From: Setoptus koraiensis
Taxonomy: Eukaryota; Arthropoda
DNA: 64,000 bases
NCBI GenBank assembly: GCA_048013815.1
Contig: CM106586.1
Span: forward strand, 20,460,001 to 20,524,000
Direction of reading: 5' to 3'
In this document: piece by piece, positions 23,991-33,993 of the stretch
Numbering within the stretch: the first letter of the stretch is position 1
Layout: every line of letters begins with the position of its first letter
Position numbers and translations under genes: made by a program
Notes under the pieces: generated by a model
What the model saw: the letters and a program-made list of their open reading frames with translations, nothing else
Told to the model about the DNA's origin: nothing
Databases searched by the model: none

Positions 23991-24899
23991 AGGGAGAAAG
24001 AGAAAGAGGAAGCAAAACGGTCTAAGACAAGCATAGGAAATAGACACCGGGATATGCACTGTAAAAAACCAAGACCAACAACGACGACAAAGAAGCCTTT
24101 AAATGTTGAGTGTGGCGTAAATCCAAATCCCTCAAGTGCTAAATGGGATCCGAATAGAAACCATTCGCAGAGGATTTTGAATGGCGAAGAGTATTATCCG
24201 GGCGATTTTCCCTGGTTAGCGTATGTAGAAAGTAATGGTACTTGCGTTGGCGCAATCATACACAGACGAGCTGTATTGACAGTTGGACATTGCATATTTC
24301 CAAGTCACAACGCCATTGTTTATGCCGGTGTGCACAGTGACAAGACACTTGACCCTAAAAAAGTACCGAATCAACAGGAATCATTATCTAGAAAAGTCCA
24401 TGTTAGAGAGGATGAAGATGTAGCAGTGATCATACTACATAAACCACTGGAATGGACAAACTATGTCAGACCCGTTTGTCTGCCAGAATTTGGTGCGGAT
24501 GAATTAGCTCCAGGCACACGGGTCGCCATGGCTGGCTGGGGAAATATCGGTTGGTACCCAAACGATACGGCAATAGACTCAGATATACCAAGGGCTGTTA
24601 TTTTGGATATCATGCATGAGGAATGGTGCAATGGGGTTCCGTATGATTATTACGATCATGAGATTATGTATTGTGTATCTTCCTCGGGGCCACCCTATAA
24701 GGGAGCCTGCAAGGGTGATTCGGGCGCGCCAGCCTTGTATGTCAGGAATGGTCGGTGGGAAGTTAATGGTATAGAAAAAACAGGAAATAAATGTGATGAT
24801 GAAGCATTGAAAATTGGAACCGTCAACTTCGTAATAAGGGTTACTGGTGGTGCTCTCAGGTATTGGATTAACGACATACTGAGTGAACTCGAAGACTAG
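23787..24899 (+). CDS. Trypsin-fold serine protease with complete triad (array gene 1)
   Basis: 370 residues from ATG 23787; the frame is open further up but has no earlier ATG. N-terminal signal or anchor sequence (LLPLLLYAVTCVSLTILFL), a charged spacer, a Thr/Lys-rich linker, then CGVNPNPSS, whose Cys probably bonds to the catalytic domain (VRPVCLP) as in two-chain proteases. Activation is predicted after Arg in SQR|ILNGEE. Catalytic residues are His168 (TVGHC), Asp211 (DEDVAVI) and Ser312 (GDSGAP). The residue at chymotrypsin position 189 is Gly, so trypsin-like cleavage after Lys/Arg is not expected. GDSGAP instead of GDSGGP is unusual. No clip domain is seen. AATAAA signals lie at 24947-24952 and 24992-24997. 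This is the only array member with all three catalytic residues. Confidence 0.85.
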   Translation: MAPSLLPLLLYAVTCVSLTILFLGPDEQLATSAFEQLEWPTDEAQYGDAEIFGSKSNHIISSVHRRLAREKEKEEAKRSKTSIGNRHRDMHCKKPRPTTTTKKPLNVECGVNPNPSSAKWDPNRNHSQRILNGEEYYPGDFPWLAYVESNGTCVGAIIHRRAVLTVGHCIFPSHNAIVYAGVHSDKTLDPKKVPNQQESLSRKVHVREDEDVAVIILHKPLEWTNYVRPVCLPEFGADELAPGTRVAMAGWGNIGWYPNDTAIDSDIPRAVILDIMHEEWCNGVPYDYYDHEIMYCVSSSGPPYKGACKGDSGAPALYVRNGRWEVNGIEKTGNKCDDEALKIGTVNFVIRVTGGALRYWINDILSELED

Positions 24900-25046
24900 T
24901 TCTTTTCTTTCGCTCCGTAATTGTCATCAGTGGTATCATGTAACTCAATAAACATGTCACTATATCTGACAATCTCTCAAGCCGGCAAACAAATAAAAGG
25001 TGCCCATAACTGTGGCTTGTGCAAGAGTAGGCTCGATCGGATCCAA

Positions 25047-25330
25047 TCATGGTGCAAATACAAACAATTGCATATTGTGCCCATGTGATCTCGCTCGGTC
25101 CGCTCGCGCTCTTCGTTCCACAGCGCTAGCTTCCAACATTTCATCGGTTACCAGAGCCAAAATCGCCAATGAAACACTTGTTACAGCATACAAATGTTTA
25201 TACGGGCTTGGGCCCCATCTCTCTGGCCAATGGAGCAACAAAATCTTCGTCCACTAGCTCGCATGACCATGGTCCGGATTTCGAGGAGCCGTGCGACACG
25301 ATCCTACACGATGATAACTTTTCAAGCAAA
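25047..25330 (-). pseudogene. Inverted protease leader fossil, copy 2
   Basis: Minus-strand LYAVTSVSLAILALVTDEMLEASAVE is clearly related to the leader of the array proteases. The rest of the gene is absent. DNA matches 22230-22440 closely. Confidence 0.65.
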
Positions 25331-25366
25331 TAATCGTTTTCGTTGTTGTGGCCTGGAGCTGATCAA

Positions 25367-25927
25367 TAGGGTAGGGCGAATCGGTCATCGAAACCAATTC
25401 ACTAAAATCGGTTCTTGTGGGAGGAAATATTGCATTTTTTCGGTTTTTTCTGTTTTTTGGGCTCTCGATACTTTTGAAACACCATATACAGTGGGTACAG
25501 GGTGCTTCCAGAATCCATGGTCTTGTTGCGTATTCCAGACAGAGAGCAAAATATCAGCGCGACTTAGGCTGACCGAAGTCAACAAATATCACAATTAATC
25601 AGTGATCAAGTGCCCAGAAACCGATTCTCGGATACCCCAACAGGGCAGCTTCTCTTTATAAAAATTTCTTTATGAAATTTCTTTTTGGGCTAAATTTCTA
25701 CTCTTTTCCATGAAAAGCATCCGTATTTCGGTCCTTATGTGCAAGTTGGTGAAAATCGGCGATTATGACTCATAATTTATGAGGAATAGGGGTTGAATTT
25801 CGGTTTTTCGGTGACTACAAATGCGTCTCGAAATCATCGTAATGAAAAGAACGACTCTCTGGAAAATTTTCCCGGTTTTGCCATGCACAGGAATAGTTCG
25901 GTTCGGGATCGATTTGCCCCACCCTAA
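25367..25927. mobile_element. Non-autonomous hAT-like DNA transposon (MITE)
   Basis: About 561 bp bounded by imperfect inverted ends: tagggtagggcgaatcg on the left and the complement of tagggtggggcaaatcg on the right. It is flanked by ctgatcaa on both sides (25359-25366 and 25928-25935), a 7-8 bp target duplication. The paralogous segment at about 22590-22620 has the single uninterrupted ctgatcaa, which is the empty site. An 8-bp duplication and TAGGG-type ends fit the hAT superfamily. No transposase frame is seen inside. Confidence 0.8.
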
Positions 25928-26170
25928 CTGATCAAGTTACACATTGAGAGCAGTAGATGTGTAGCGTGGAGGAAACATGTAGTGCTATTTTCAAAAACAT
26001 CGCCACCATCTACAAACCCAAACGAGCTCATCGTCGTGTGCCTTATCTGTCTCTCTATCCATGGTGGCACGCGTGAAAAAGAGGGTAAACTCAATTAGCG
26101 TTTTATCCAGTCATTTGTTAATCTGCCAATAAGAGCACAGAGATCGAAAAAAAGGTAGACTCTTGCAAGC

Positions 26171-28636
26171 ATGCATTGCAGCTTCACTCTGGCGAGCTTG
26201 CCACCGATGCTTGTCGGAAATGTTTGCCTGATTGCGTCATTGCTATTATCGATGGCAGTCGAGGTTGACTTACAACGACAGGACAGCCATAGCACTGTTG
26301 GCGTCGACAGACTGCTGTATGACCTGGAAAAAGGGGCCCAAATGGCGGGCTTATATTCGCACGATTATTGGCAATATTCACATGATGATCAAATAGGTTT
26401 GGCGCACACATCAACTGCGTCGCCCGAAGAATGCCACAATCAATTGGTGTGGCTGCTGGACAAATTCAACAGTGATAACAGTACAAATGGAAACACAAAA
26501 AATGGTACATCTCTATTGACAGAGGCCAGCGGTGAGGCCAACAAGCTCGTGCAATTTCTGGACAGTTTCGGCAGAGTTGAATCGGACATGTACAATGGCA
26601 ACATCTATTGGTTCGGATCGTATCAGCACTGTCTAGACGTCACACTTGACCATGCTCACAATGATGGTCGCAGGCCCATGAGAACGCGCTATTGTGTGGC
26701 CAAGATAATACTGAATTCTTGGTCTCATCTCTACGATAATGATAATTTTCGGCCCAAAATAACAATCAAAATGGGCATTTGTTTGCCCCATGACTGTCAC
26801 CAGCAAGCCTGTTCGAGCGAACACAGTGCAAATTTTGCCCTGGTGGAACAATTGATGAAAATAAACTTTGCCCAAATGGACCAACGGCGCTTCCAATTGA
26901 AAGATCTTTACTGTTTGCCGGAGGATCACAGCCAATGGAGACAGTTGTCCTGGCAAGCAAACATCTGGTTGGCGTTCGTTTGCGTCTGGCTGTCATTGGT
27001 GGCTGTGGCCACCTCAATGGACATTTGCACCGGAAGCAAGAGACCGGAAACGGACGAAAAACATAAAATACAACAGGTTGACGCGAAATGGCGCTGGCCA
27101 AAGATGTTGAGTGTCCGCGAGAATGGGCGACATTTGTTGGCCCATTGTAAGCGAGTTTCGCCGGCCGAGCAATTATGCCGCAGCGATTTGACGCCAATAG
27201 ATTGTGTCAGGGTGGTGAGCGTGCTGTTTATTGTGTGCTCGAACACATTAATAATGCTGGCCGCTTATCCCTACCGGCTGACAAATCTCGTCGAGGACAC
27301 GCAATCGTTGGGGACCTTGATTCTGGTGACATCGTCGCCGCTAATAGTGGACACAATGCTTGTTGTGTGGGGCTTCTCAGCGGGCTACCATCTATGGGGC
27401 CGCTTCGGAACAAATTGTCACAGATTGACACAATTGCGCACTTGGTTCCAAATTCAATTGGCCCACTATGTTCGCCTATGTCCCGGTTATTTGCTGGCTT
27501 ATTATTTCACAAAACACCTACTGGTGGCGCTGGGCAGTGGGCCCAATTGGGACTATGGCACCGGCGATGTCACGTCTCGTATGAGTGGCTGCAAACACGA
27601 ACCCTGGCAAGCGGCCATTTTGTATTTTGTCAATTTAAGCGGCGCCGGCCAGTCAACAGGCTCAAGATGCTCGCCCACAAGCTGGCTTTTGGCGCTTGAG
27701 GTGCAAATATTTCTCATTGTTCCAATAGTTTTGTTTGTTTGGACAAAATGTGACACTGGACACCGGAAGTGGCTGTCGAGCGAAAAATGGCTGCCTGGGG
27801 CACTAGTTGCACTGGCCTCAATGGACACTCTCAGGTCACTAGAACAGAGCGAACAGGCGGGCACCGGAAGTGGCTTGCACTCGAGTCAGCTGTACTCGGT
27901 GGCGCTACCTGTCATGCGATACTATGGCCGGCTTCGAATGATGCACTTGGTCGCGACGGCCGGCCCGGCCCTCGTTGGATTGTGCGCGGGACAAAGGGTT
28001 TGCGCCTACGAAAGCCTCAACGACAAGCCAACATCCGGCAATCAGCACGGCCCCTCAGCTGGGTGGCTCGACTATTGGCCCGGTTGCGTCACAAACAGTA
28101 GCCTGTTCAAATTGACACTGGCTCTCGCTGTTGTGGCCTTTTTAGCGCCAACAATCTTCATTGGTTGCAGCCAATATTGGCCCCACTATTGGCAAACAAT
28201 TGACCCCAAATGGGCGCTATGCGCAACGAGTTGTGTGCGAGCCTGCTGGACAGTATGCCAGACGATAGTAATTGTGAGGCTAGTGACAAACAGCCAGTCA
28301 ATTGCCACGAATGCCAACACAAGTCACCTTTACACTTATAAATGCATACTATACTGGCCTGGCTGGTCAGTGCTGGCTCCACTCACCTACGCCATGTATA
28401 TCGTTCACGCGGATGTTATTTATTTCTGCCTGATGAAATTGGGCGCAAACAGCGACACTCTGGCGGACCTGACAACATTTAATCTGTTTAAATTGAACAC
28501 TTTTGTAATGTGCCTCACAGTGACACTTGGGGGCCTCGTTCACCTGGTGTTCGAGATGCCCATGCACAAACTGCAAGCGCGTTTAGGCCTGTCTTGCCAC
28601 AATTTGTTTGGGGCTCGGTCGCTTCTGCTCAAGTGA
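26171..28636 (+). CDS. NRF-6-like acyltransferase 3 membrane protein (copy a)
   Basis: 821 residues, one exon. The N-terminal part (signal sequence to about residue 260) is the Cys-rich NRF domain: ECHNQLVWLLD, LDSFGRVESDMYNGNIYWFGSYQHCL, RYCVAKI and KMGICLPHDCHQQAC. The rest is an acyltransferase-3-type domain with about ten hydrophobic helices, including a conserved-looking VRVVSVLFIV start and PLTYAMYIVHADVIYF near the end. Members such as C. elegans nrf-6 act in lipid or drug transport across membranes; the substrate here is unknown. The start is ATG 26171 just before the signal sequence. Codon use is GC-richer than in the neighbouring proteases. The stop is followed at once by the antisense ATG7 fragment, and the first AATAAA (29000-29005) lies inside that fragment. 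Confidence 0.85.
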   Translation: MHCSFTLASLPPMLVGNVCLIASLLLSMAVEVDLQRQDSHSTVGVDRLLYDLEKGAQMAGLYSHDYWQYSHDDQIGLAHTSTASPEECHNQLVWLLDKFNSDNSTNGNTKNGTSLLTEASGEANKLVQFLDSFGRVESDMYNGNIYWFGSYQHCLDVTLDHAHNDGRRPMRTRYCVAKIILNSWSHLYDNDNFRPKITIKMGICLPHDCHQQACSSEHSANFALVEQLMKINFAQMDQRRFQLKDLYCLPEDHSQWRQLSWQANIWLAFVCVWLSLVAVATSMDICTGSKRPETDEKHKIQQVDAKWRWPKMLSVRENGRHLLAHCKRVSPAEQLCRSDLTPIDCVRVVSVLFIVCSNTLIMLAAYPYRLTNLVEDTQSLGTLILVTSSPLIVDTMLVVWGFSAGYHLWGRFGTNCHRLTQLRTWFQIQLAHYVRLCPGYLLAYYFTKHLLVALGSGPNWDYGTGDVTSRMSGCKHEPWQAAILYFVNLSGAGQSTGSRCSPTSWLLALEVQIFLIVPIVLFVWTKCDTGHRKWLSSEKWLPGALVALASMDTLRSLEQSEQAGTGSGLHSSQLYSVALPVMRYYGRLRMMHLVATAGPALVGLCAGQRVCAYESLNDKPTSGNQHGPSAGWLDYWPGCVTNSSLFKLTLALAVVAFLAPTIFIGCSQYWPHYWQTIDPKWALCATSCVRACWTVCQTIVIVRLVTNSQSIATNANTSHLYTYKCILYWPGWSVLAPLTYAMYIVHADVIYFCLMKLGANSDTLADLTTFNLFKLNTFVMCLTVTLGGLVHLVFEMPMHKLQARLGLSCHNLFGARSLLLK

Positions 28637-29129
28637 AACACGCCCGGGACCCCGATGGTGGCACTCGGTTTTTTTTCATCCAATTACGAGTGGACAAACA
28701 GATACGACAGATGGCTGTTGTTGTTGTTGTTGGTGATCGCCGTTCAACTAATAGACATGCTGTTCTTTTGAGCGAATTGCTCGCCAAGATCGCATTTTAC
28801 TGTACAGACTAAATTATTGAAGACAAGTAAATAGAATGCGACATGCAAAACCATACTGAGCTGTACCTCGATCTGTGACACTGGCGCAATCTGATTATTC
28901 TCATATCGCACGCTCAAAATTGCACAGCGATCAGGAAAACGAAATCTCTGAGAGGCCAGTCAATGAACATGATGTGGCTGGATGGATCAGCAAAAGTGAA
29001 ATAAATATCCAAATCAATAGTTTTACAGTTGTCATTATAGTAATCAAATGAGAGTAAAGTGGCGCCGTCTGAACAGAGCCACATATAAGCAATATATTTA
29101 TTCCATTATGGAATTTCCACAACAGTGAT
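28637..29129 (-). pseudogene. Antisense ATG7 fragment, copy 2
   Basis: Same fragment as at 22791. This copy keeps the junction closest to ATG7 (cacgcccgggaccccgatggtgg against cacgcctaggacccaattggtggg at 40452). As the 3' flank of the acyltransferase gene it is probably transcribed in antisense to ATG7. Confidence 0.85.
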
Positions 29130-29840
29130 GCTCACTTGTGGAAAGTACCAGTTTTGTTTGAAATTTTCGGTTAGTGTTAAGTTTTAACAATCAGAAATCA
29201 CTGCATCGATGTGGCACTTTCCAGCCCCATATAAGGTGTATTCACTACGACCACTCTATGAATTAATATCAAAACTTGAGTTTTTTTCACCATCCAACAC
29301 CATGTCTACATGTCAGTATTAATTTTAATCTAGTTGATTAATACCTAATACTGAATTAATTTGAGTTAATTCTATCTATCTATTTCGATTGATTATTTTG
29401 GCCTGAGCCTGATCATGTTACACATTGAAAGCAGTTGATGTGCAGCGAAGGCAACATGCAGAGTTATTTTTTTCCTCTCAAAAACATCGCACCAAACGAA
29501 CGCCACTATGAATGATCCCAAAAGACTGCAAAATATCGACTTCAAATGCAAATGTCTGGAGAGTGCTTGATTGATTGATTTGACGGCGAAGAGACTTTTG
29601 CATACTCAGACAAGTGGACAGAGAGGTGAATGAATTGAAAGACATGGCTCCCTCGCTTTTGCCACTATTATTGTATGCTGTAACATGTGTATCGTTGACG
29701 ATTTTATTTCTTGGCCCCGATGAACAGTTAGCAACTAGTGCTTTTGAGCAACTAGAATGGCCAACAGATGAGGCGCAATATGGCGATGCGGAAATTTTCG
29801 GATCAAAAAGTAATCATATCATATCGTCAGTTCATCGCCG
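28660..29840. repeat. Segmental duplication, unit X copy 2
   Basis: Nearly identical to 22815-23990 and 34580-35760, with only a handful of substitutions visible over about 1.2 kb. Confidence 0.9.
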
Positions 29841-30795
29841 TTTAGCAAAGAAAAAAGAGAACGAGGAAGCGAAAAGGTCTAAGACGTGTATAGGAAATAG
29901 ACGCCGCGATCCACACTGTAAAAAACCAAGAACAACAACAACAACAAAGACACCAACAACAACGACAACGACATTGAAGCCTGGTGATGTCCCATGCGGC
30001 ATAAACCCGAATCCCTCAAGTGATAGATGGAAACCGATTAATCCGCATAAAAATCATTCGCAAAGGGTCCTTAATGGTAGAGACATTAATCCGGGCGATT
30101 TTCCTTGGGTGGCGTATGTAGTTAGTCAGGGTACCTGTACTGCCACAATCATACACAGACGAGCTGTATTGGCGACTCACCATTGCATATTGCCCAGTGG
30201 ACAGGCCATTGTTTACGCCGGTTTACACAATATGACGAATCTTAACGCTTTCGAAGTACCGAATCTACAAATTAGATATTCTAAAAAAATCTATCTCAGA
30301 TTAGAGGAAGATTTATCCCTCATCATGCTAGCGCAACCCCTGACTTGGACCAACTATGTCAGACCCGTTTGTTTGCCAGAATTTTATGCGGATGAATTAG
30401 CTCCAGGCACACAGGTCGTCATGGCTGGCTATGGGATAACCGGTTACGATGAAGACGGCTATTCTATCGATCCAGTCATACCAAAGGGTGTTTTTTTAAA
30501 TATCCAAACTGACAAACGGTGCACTGCTGTATTCGGTAGTTACTACAGACAAGATCTTTATTTTTGCGTAAGTTGGGCGGGGAATCCACCCCCTAGGGGA
30601 ATGTGCGCAGGTGATTGTGGTGGGCCAGCGTTGGTCGTCAGGGATGGTCGGTGGATAGCTTATGGTGTACTACACGGTGGTAATGCAGACTGTGATGAGG
30701 CTGATGCAGCGGATTCCGCCGACATCATAATTAAGATAAATTCCCCCCCTATCAGGTTGTGGATTGACGGTCGATTGGGTGACCTAGAAGACTAG
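29644..30795 (+). CDS. Serine protease homologue with Cys in place of Ser (array gene 2)
   Basis: 383 residues from ATG 29644. The first 68 residues are identical to gene 1. Then come a Lys/Arg-rich spacer, a Thr-rich linker, CGINPNPSSDRW and a predicted activation site SQR|VLNGRD. His180 (ATHHC) and Asp223 (EEDLSLI) are kept, but residue 325 in the GDxGG motif is Cys (CAGDCGGP). It is therefore either inactive or uses a thiol nucleophile, as the related viral 3C-type folds do. I consider inactive more likely. The cysteine could also disturb disulfides. The reading frame is intact, which suggests it is still selected or was formed recently. Confidence 0.8.
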   Translation: MAPSLLPLLLYAVTCVSLTILFLGPDEQLATSAFEQLEWPTDEAQYGDAEIFGSKSNHIISSVHRRLAKKKENEEAKRSKTCIGNRRRDPHCKKPRTTTTTKTPTTTTTTLKPGDVPCGINPNPSSDRWKPINPHKNHSQRVLNGRDINPGDFPWVAYVVSQGTCTATIIHRRAVLATHHCILPSGQAIVYAGLHNMTNLNAFEVPNLQIRYSKKIYLRLEEDLSLIMLAQPLTWTNYVRPVCLPEFYADELAPGTQVVMAGYGITGYDEDGYSIDPVIPKGVFLNIQTDKRCTAVFGSYYRQDLYFCVSWAGNPPPRGMCAGDCGGPALVVRDGRWIAYGVLHGGNADCDEADAADSADIIIKINSPPIRLWIDGRLGDLED

Positions 30796-31738
30796 TTCTT
30801 TTCTTTCGCTCTATAATTTTTCAGTAGTTGAGCCTAGATGGGCACTATTTAAGAACTTGCATTTCTACAATTTACAATTTTGCTTATTCAAAAAACTACT
30901 TCTGCCAGTTGTATCATGTAACTCAATGAACATGCCACTTTATTCGACAATCTCTCACTAATCACCGGCAAACAAATAAAAGGTGCCCATTACTGCGATT
31001 TGTGCAAAAGTAGGCTTGATCGAATCCAATCATGTTGCAAGTGAGTAAGTGGCAGGCCCCAACAAAGCCACAAAGACAATAAACATAAATCATAGGTCCT
31101 ATTCGAAGTGCGAAGGTGACACAAAAAGTGGGTGCACAGTTTTCTTGGAGCTTCCGGTTCGCACAATGATATTCCTATCTCTTTTGTAGCGCAACTAGAC
31201 TTCGGTGATTTGAGCTTTTCTGCCTCGCACACTCCTCGTCATCATCGTGCCCATATTGCGCTCGTTATTTCACAGCACTAGCCTCCATTTTTCCATCTAT
31301 TATCAGAGCTCAAATCGTCAATGATACACATGTTACAGCACCATACGAAAGTGTTGAAAAAAAGATTGTAGAAATAAAAAACAAAAAAAATAATAAAATA
31401 AAAGTGCATAAATGAGTATCATGGACTCTGTACAGTCGAGCCAATAGATCAGACGAATTTTGAATGGCAGACAGTGGTCGAGTTTGGGAATAGCATGATA
31501 TCGAGTATCACGTTAACAGTTTAAGTTGCTGAAAAATCCTCTGACAGTCCAGATGTGTAGCGATGGGAACATGTTGAGCTGTTTTCAAAAACACTACCAT
31601 CATAAACTAAACGAAACGACTACGAAATCTATACTCTGAATGCAAACTCTGAAAAGTAGATTGATCCGAGGACAGAGGAGACTTTTGGATGAGTAGGCAA
31701 GCAAAAGCGGTTCGAAAGATTGAAAAAGATTGCGAGAC
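30796..31738. other. Intergenic, unit Y copy 1
   Basis: Contains an AATAAA shared with genes 1 and 4 (near 30978), an inverted protease fossil (31150-31345), AT-rich DNA and the leader of array gene 3. About 30960-31780 is nearly identical to 36800-37640. Confidence 0.7.
31150..31345 (-). pseudogene. Inverted protease leader fossil, copy 3
   Basis: Matches the inverted fossil at 22150-22400 (gtgcccatattgcgctcg, ctagcctccat, cagcaccatac) but is more decayed. Recognised by DNA similarity, not by a frame. Confidence 0.5.
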
Positions 31739-32623
31739 ATGGCTCCCGTTCGAGTGCCAGCACTTTTGTTTGTTGTGACAACGACAACGACAAAGAGGCC
31801 TCCTTATGATGTCAAAGATTGTGGCATCAATCCGAATCCATCAAGTAATGTATGGATTCCGAATGTAAATCGCCATAGGTCGCTAAGGATTCCCAATGGC
31901 AAAGAGTATCAACCAGGTGATTTTCCCTGGTTAATGTATATTGAGACTTCATCTGCTAAATGTAGTGGCATACTCATACACAAACGAGCTTTTTTGACGA
32001 AGAAAATTTGCGTGAGTGAAGACGACATCGTAAACTCGGACGCCTCTCTTTATGCCGGTGTACACAATAATTCGATACTTGATGAGGATGTAATTGCGAA
32101 TCAACAGTCAAAGGATGTTTTTGCAATCTCTCGTCACGATAAAGAAAATGTAACACTGATCATACAGGAACCAATGGAATTGACGAACTATGTCAGACCC
32201 GATCAAAAACCTTTATCTCCATATACAAATATCACCCTTGCTGGCTGGGGGGCCACCGGTCTAAATAAATCGGTAGAACCACCAAAGCTCAACTATCCAC
32301 AAACACCAAGGGCTATTTTTATGACAATCCAGACTGACGAGTGGTGTGGGTTAAAAAAAAAACAAGCTAAGTCTAAGTTTTGTGCATCTTCAGACGGTCC
32401 ACCCTTTAGGTCAGCCTGCGTCGGTGATTTGGGTGGGCTAGCCTTGTATGTCAGGGGTGGTCGGTGGGAAGCGCATAGTATTATTATTCGTTCACCATTG
32501 TGTGACGAGAGGGCAAGTGCTAACAGAACCTATACTTGATTTATAAGGCTAACTGCAGGTCCTGTCAGGTTGTGGATCGACAAAACATTAGCTAAATATC
32601 TAGGTGGGTCGAATGGTTATTAG
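31739..32623 (+). pseudogene. Decayed serine protease homologue (array gene 3)
   Basis: From ATG 31739 a frame of 266 codons ends at TGA 32537-32539. The same frame continues with typical family sequence (RLTAGPVRLWID) to TAG at 32621. The N-terminal pro-part is missing: after MAPVRVPALLFVV the frame jumps straight to the Thr linker. All three catalytic residues are gone: TKKIC for His, KENVTLI (Asn) for Asp and GDLGGLAL (Leu) for Ser. The VCLPPL segment with its bridging Cys is deleted (NYVRPDQKP). The linker region (about 31790-31890) is nearly identical to gene 4. I read it as a pseudogene, although a short secreted product is possible. Confidence 0.75.
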
Positions 32624-33185
32624 TTGTTGACACATTGTCATCAGTTGTATCATGTAACTCAATTTTTCGCAAACATTTTTCGCAAACATTTTACGCGAAA
32701 ATTTTTCGCAAACATTTTTCGCAAACATTTTTCGCAAACATTTTTCGCGAACGTTTTTCGCAAAAATTTTTCGCACACGCATGCCGGTGTTTTTGTATCA
32801 TCTGTCATCGTGCAGACACACTGTTGATCCCGAGCAAACCAGCGTATCGAGTCATTGCAGACGGCAACATCTTCTCTCTCGACAAACAAAGATTTTCTTG
32901 CCGGCGAATTCGATGAGTTTCTTCGTTGAGTTTGACAAACGAAACGTTGGCCGGCGTTCGAGATGCCCGACAAGGCACAAACGCTAAGCGAATGCCATTT
33001 CAAGCGCGTTTCAGCATATCACATTACGCGCGCAAGCAGCCAACCACCACACATCCGGCCGAGGGTGCTCGTCTCACGCCCGCCACCACACCATGCGGCA
33101 CCAATCTGCTATAGCTTAACAGCTTGCAGTAGTGTAAAATAATCAGTGATCAGTGGCCCGACAATCGTGTTGATCAATTTTGAAA
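32624..33185. other. Intergenic region before NRF-6 copy b
   Basis: Contains the 13-bp array at 32666-32782 and otherwise unremarkable DNA. Open frames here only reflect the array (FAKNVCEK-type repeats). Confidence 0.6.
32666..32782. repeat. 13-bp minisatellite, nine units
   Basis: Nine direct units with consensus ttcgcaaacattt. It starts right after a copy of the 3' sequence shared by genes 1, 2 and 4 (catgtaactcaat), at the point where those copies differ. Confidence 0.9.
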
Positions 33186-33993
33186 ATGTTCAGCAATCAT
33201 TGTTTGTGTTGGCACCACACGATGACGTTTTTCGTATTAGCAACCACTTGTTGTCTGCTCATCATCTGGCCGAATCTGGTCAGCCTGGCGTCGCGCGGTC
33301 AGCCGGCAAGCAAGCTTGATAGCGCGCCCGCGCCCGAGCACGACGACGATTTTCTGGGAAACATCTTCAGAGAGAGCACATTTTACGCCCGAAAATATCC
33401 CCATTTGCGCGACGAAGAAACGGGCCAATCGATAGCCCCCAAGGATTACGTTAACATATCGCTGCTTCTGGCGAATTCAGACGGACTTCATGCGGCGCAG
33501 GTCAGCCAGCAGAGTCAATTGTACAACAGGGAGAAGGCCCTCGAATTCATTATGCTGTACACCAGCGACAGGTGGCTCTATTCGAGCGAGGGCGACTTGC
33601 GCCGGGCCCTGGCCCCGTCTGTCGCAGAGCGGCAGTGCTCGCGCGATCTCGACACTATACTCGCCGGCATCAATCGCCCGGAGCCAATCGAGGACAGCGA
33701 TATTGCCAGAGACGGCCTGTTGTTGTTATTAAACGCGTTCGGGCGGCCCCAACGGGACACCTATTACGGCACCACTCACTGGCTGGGCTCTCACAGGGGC
33801 TGCTTGCGACTGTCGCAAAATAACAAGCAAAAATTGATTTTGCACCCCAATCGCACCCGTCATCCGCCAATGGGCACCAGATACTGCTTGGGCAAACTGG
33901 AGTCTCCCGATTGGTTTCAGCGCGCCAACAGAGAGCTGCACGGTCGACAGCCTATGGAGAGATTTTCGCCTAGGGTGAGCATCAAAATAGGCT
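33186..33993 (+). CDS. NRF-6-like acyltransferase, N-terminal part (copy b)
   Basis: About 269 codons from ATG 33186, running into a run of N. It has a signal sequence (FFVLATTCCLLIIWPNLVSLA) and the NRF domain: RQCSRDLDTILAG, LLLLLNAFGRPQRDTYYGTTHWLGSHRGCL, GTRYCLGKLESPDW and RVSIKIG. It aligns with copy a over the domain but is strongly diverged, with its own linker after the signal sequence. The membrane domain is not in the assembled sequence. The 3' piece after the gap (34494-34563) matches the end of copy a except for one extra G, so whether this gene is whole cannot be told. Confidence 0.75.

Larger units (their letters stand above)
24900..26170. other. Intergenic, duplicated DNA with fossil and transposon
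   Basis: Contains the 3' end of gene 1, an inverted protease fossil (25047-25330), a 561-bp hAT-like element (25367-25927) and the leader of the acyltransferase gene. 25080-25366 plus 25928-26046 align with 22230-22720, apart from a stretch of about 90 bp present only in the latter. Confidence 0.7.

Noticed and set aside
32624-32916. Frames of FANIFRKHF or FAKNVCEK type
   Set aside because: Produced by the 13-bp minisatellite.
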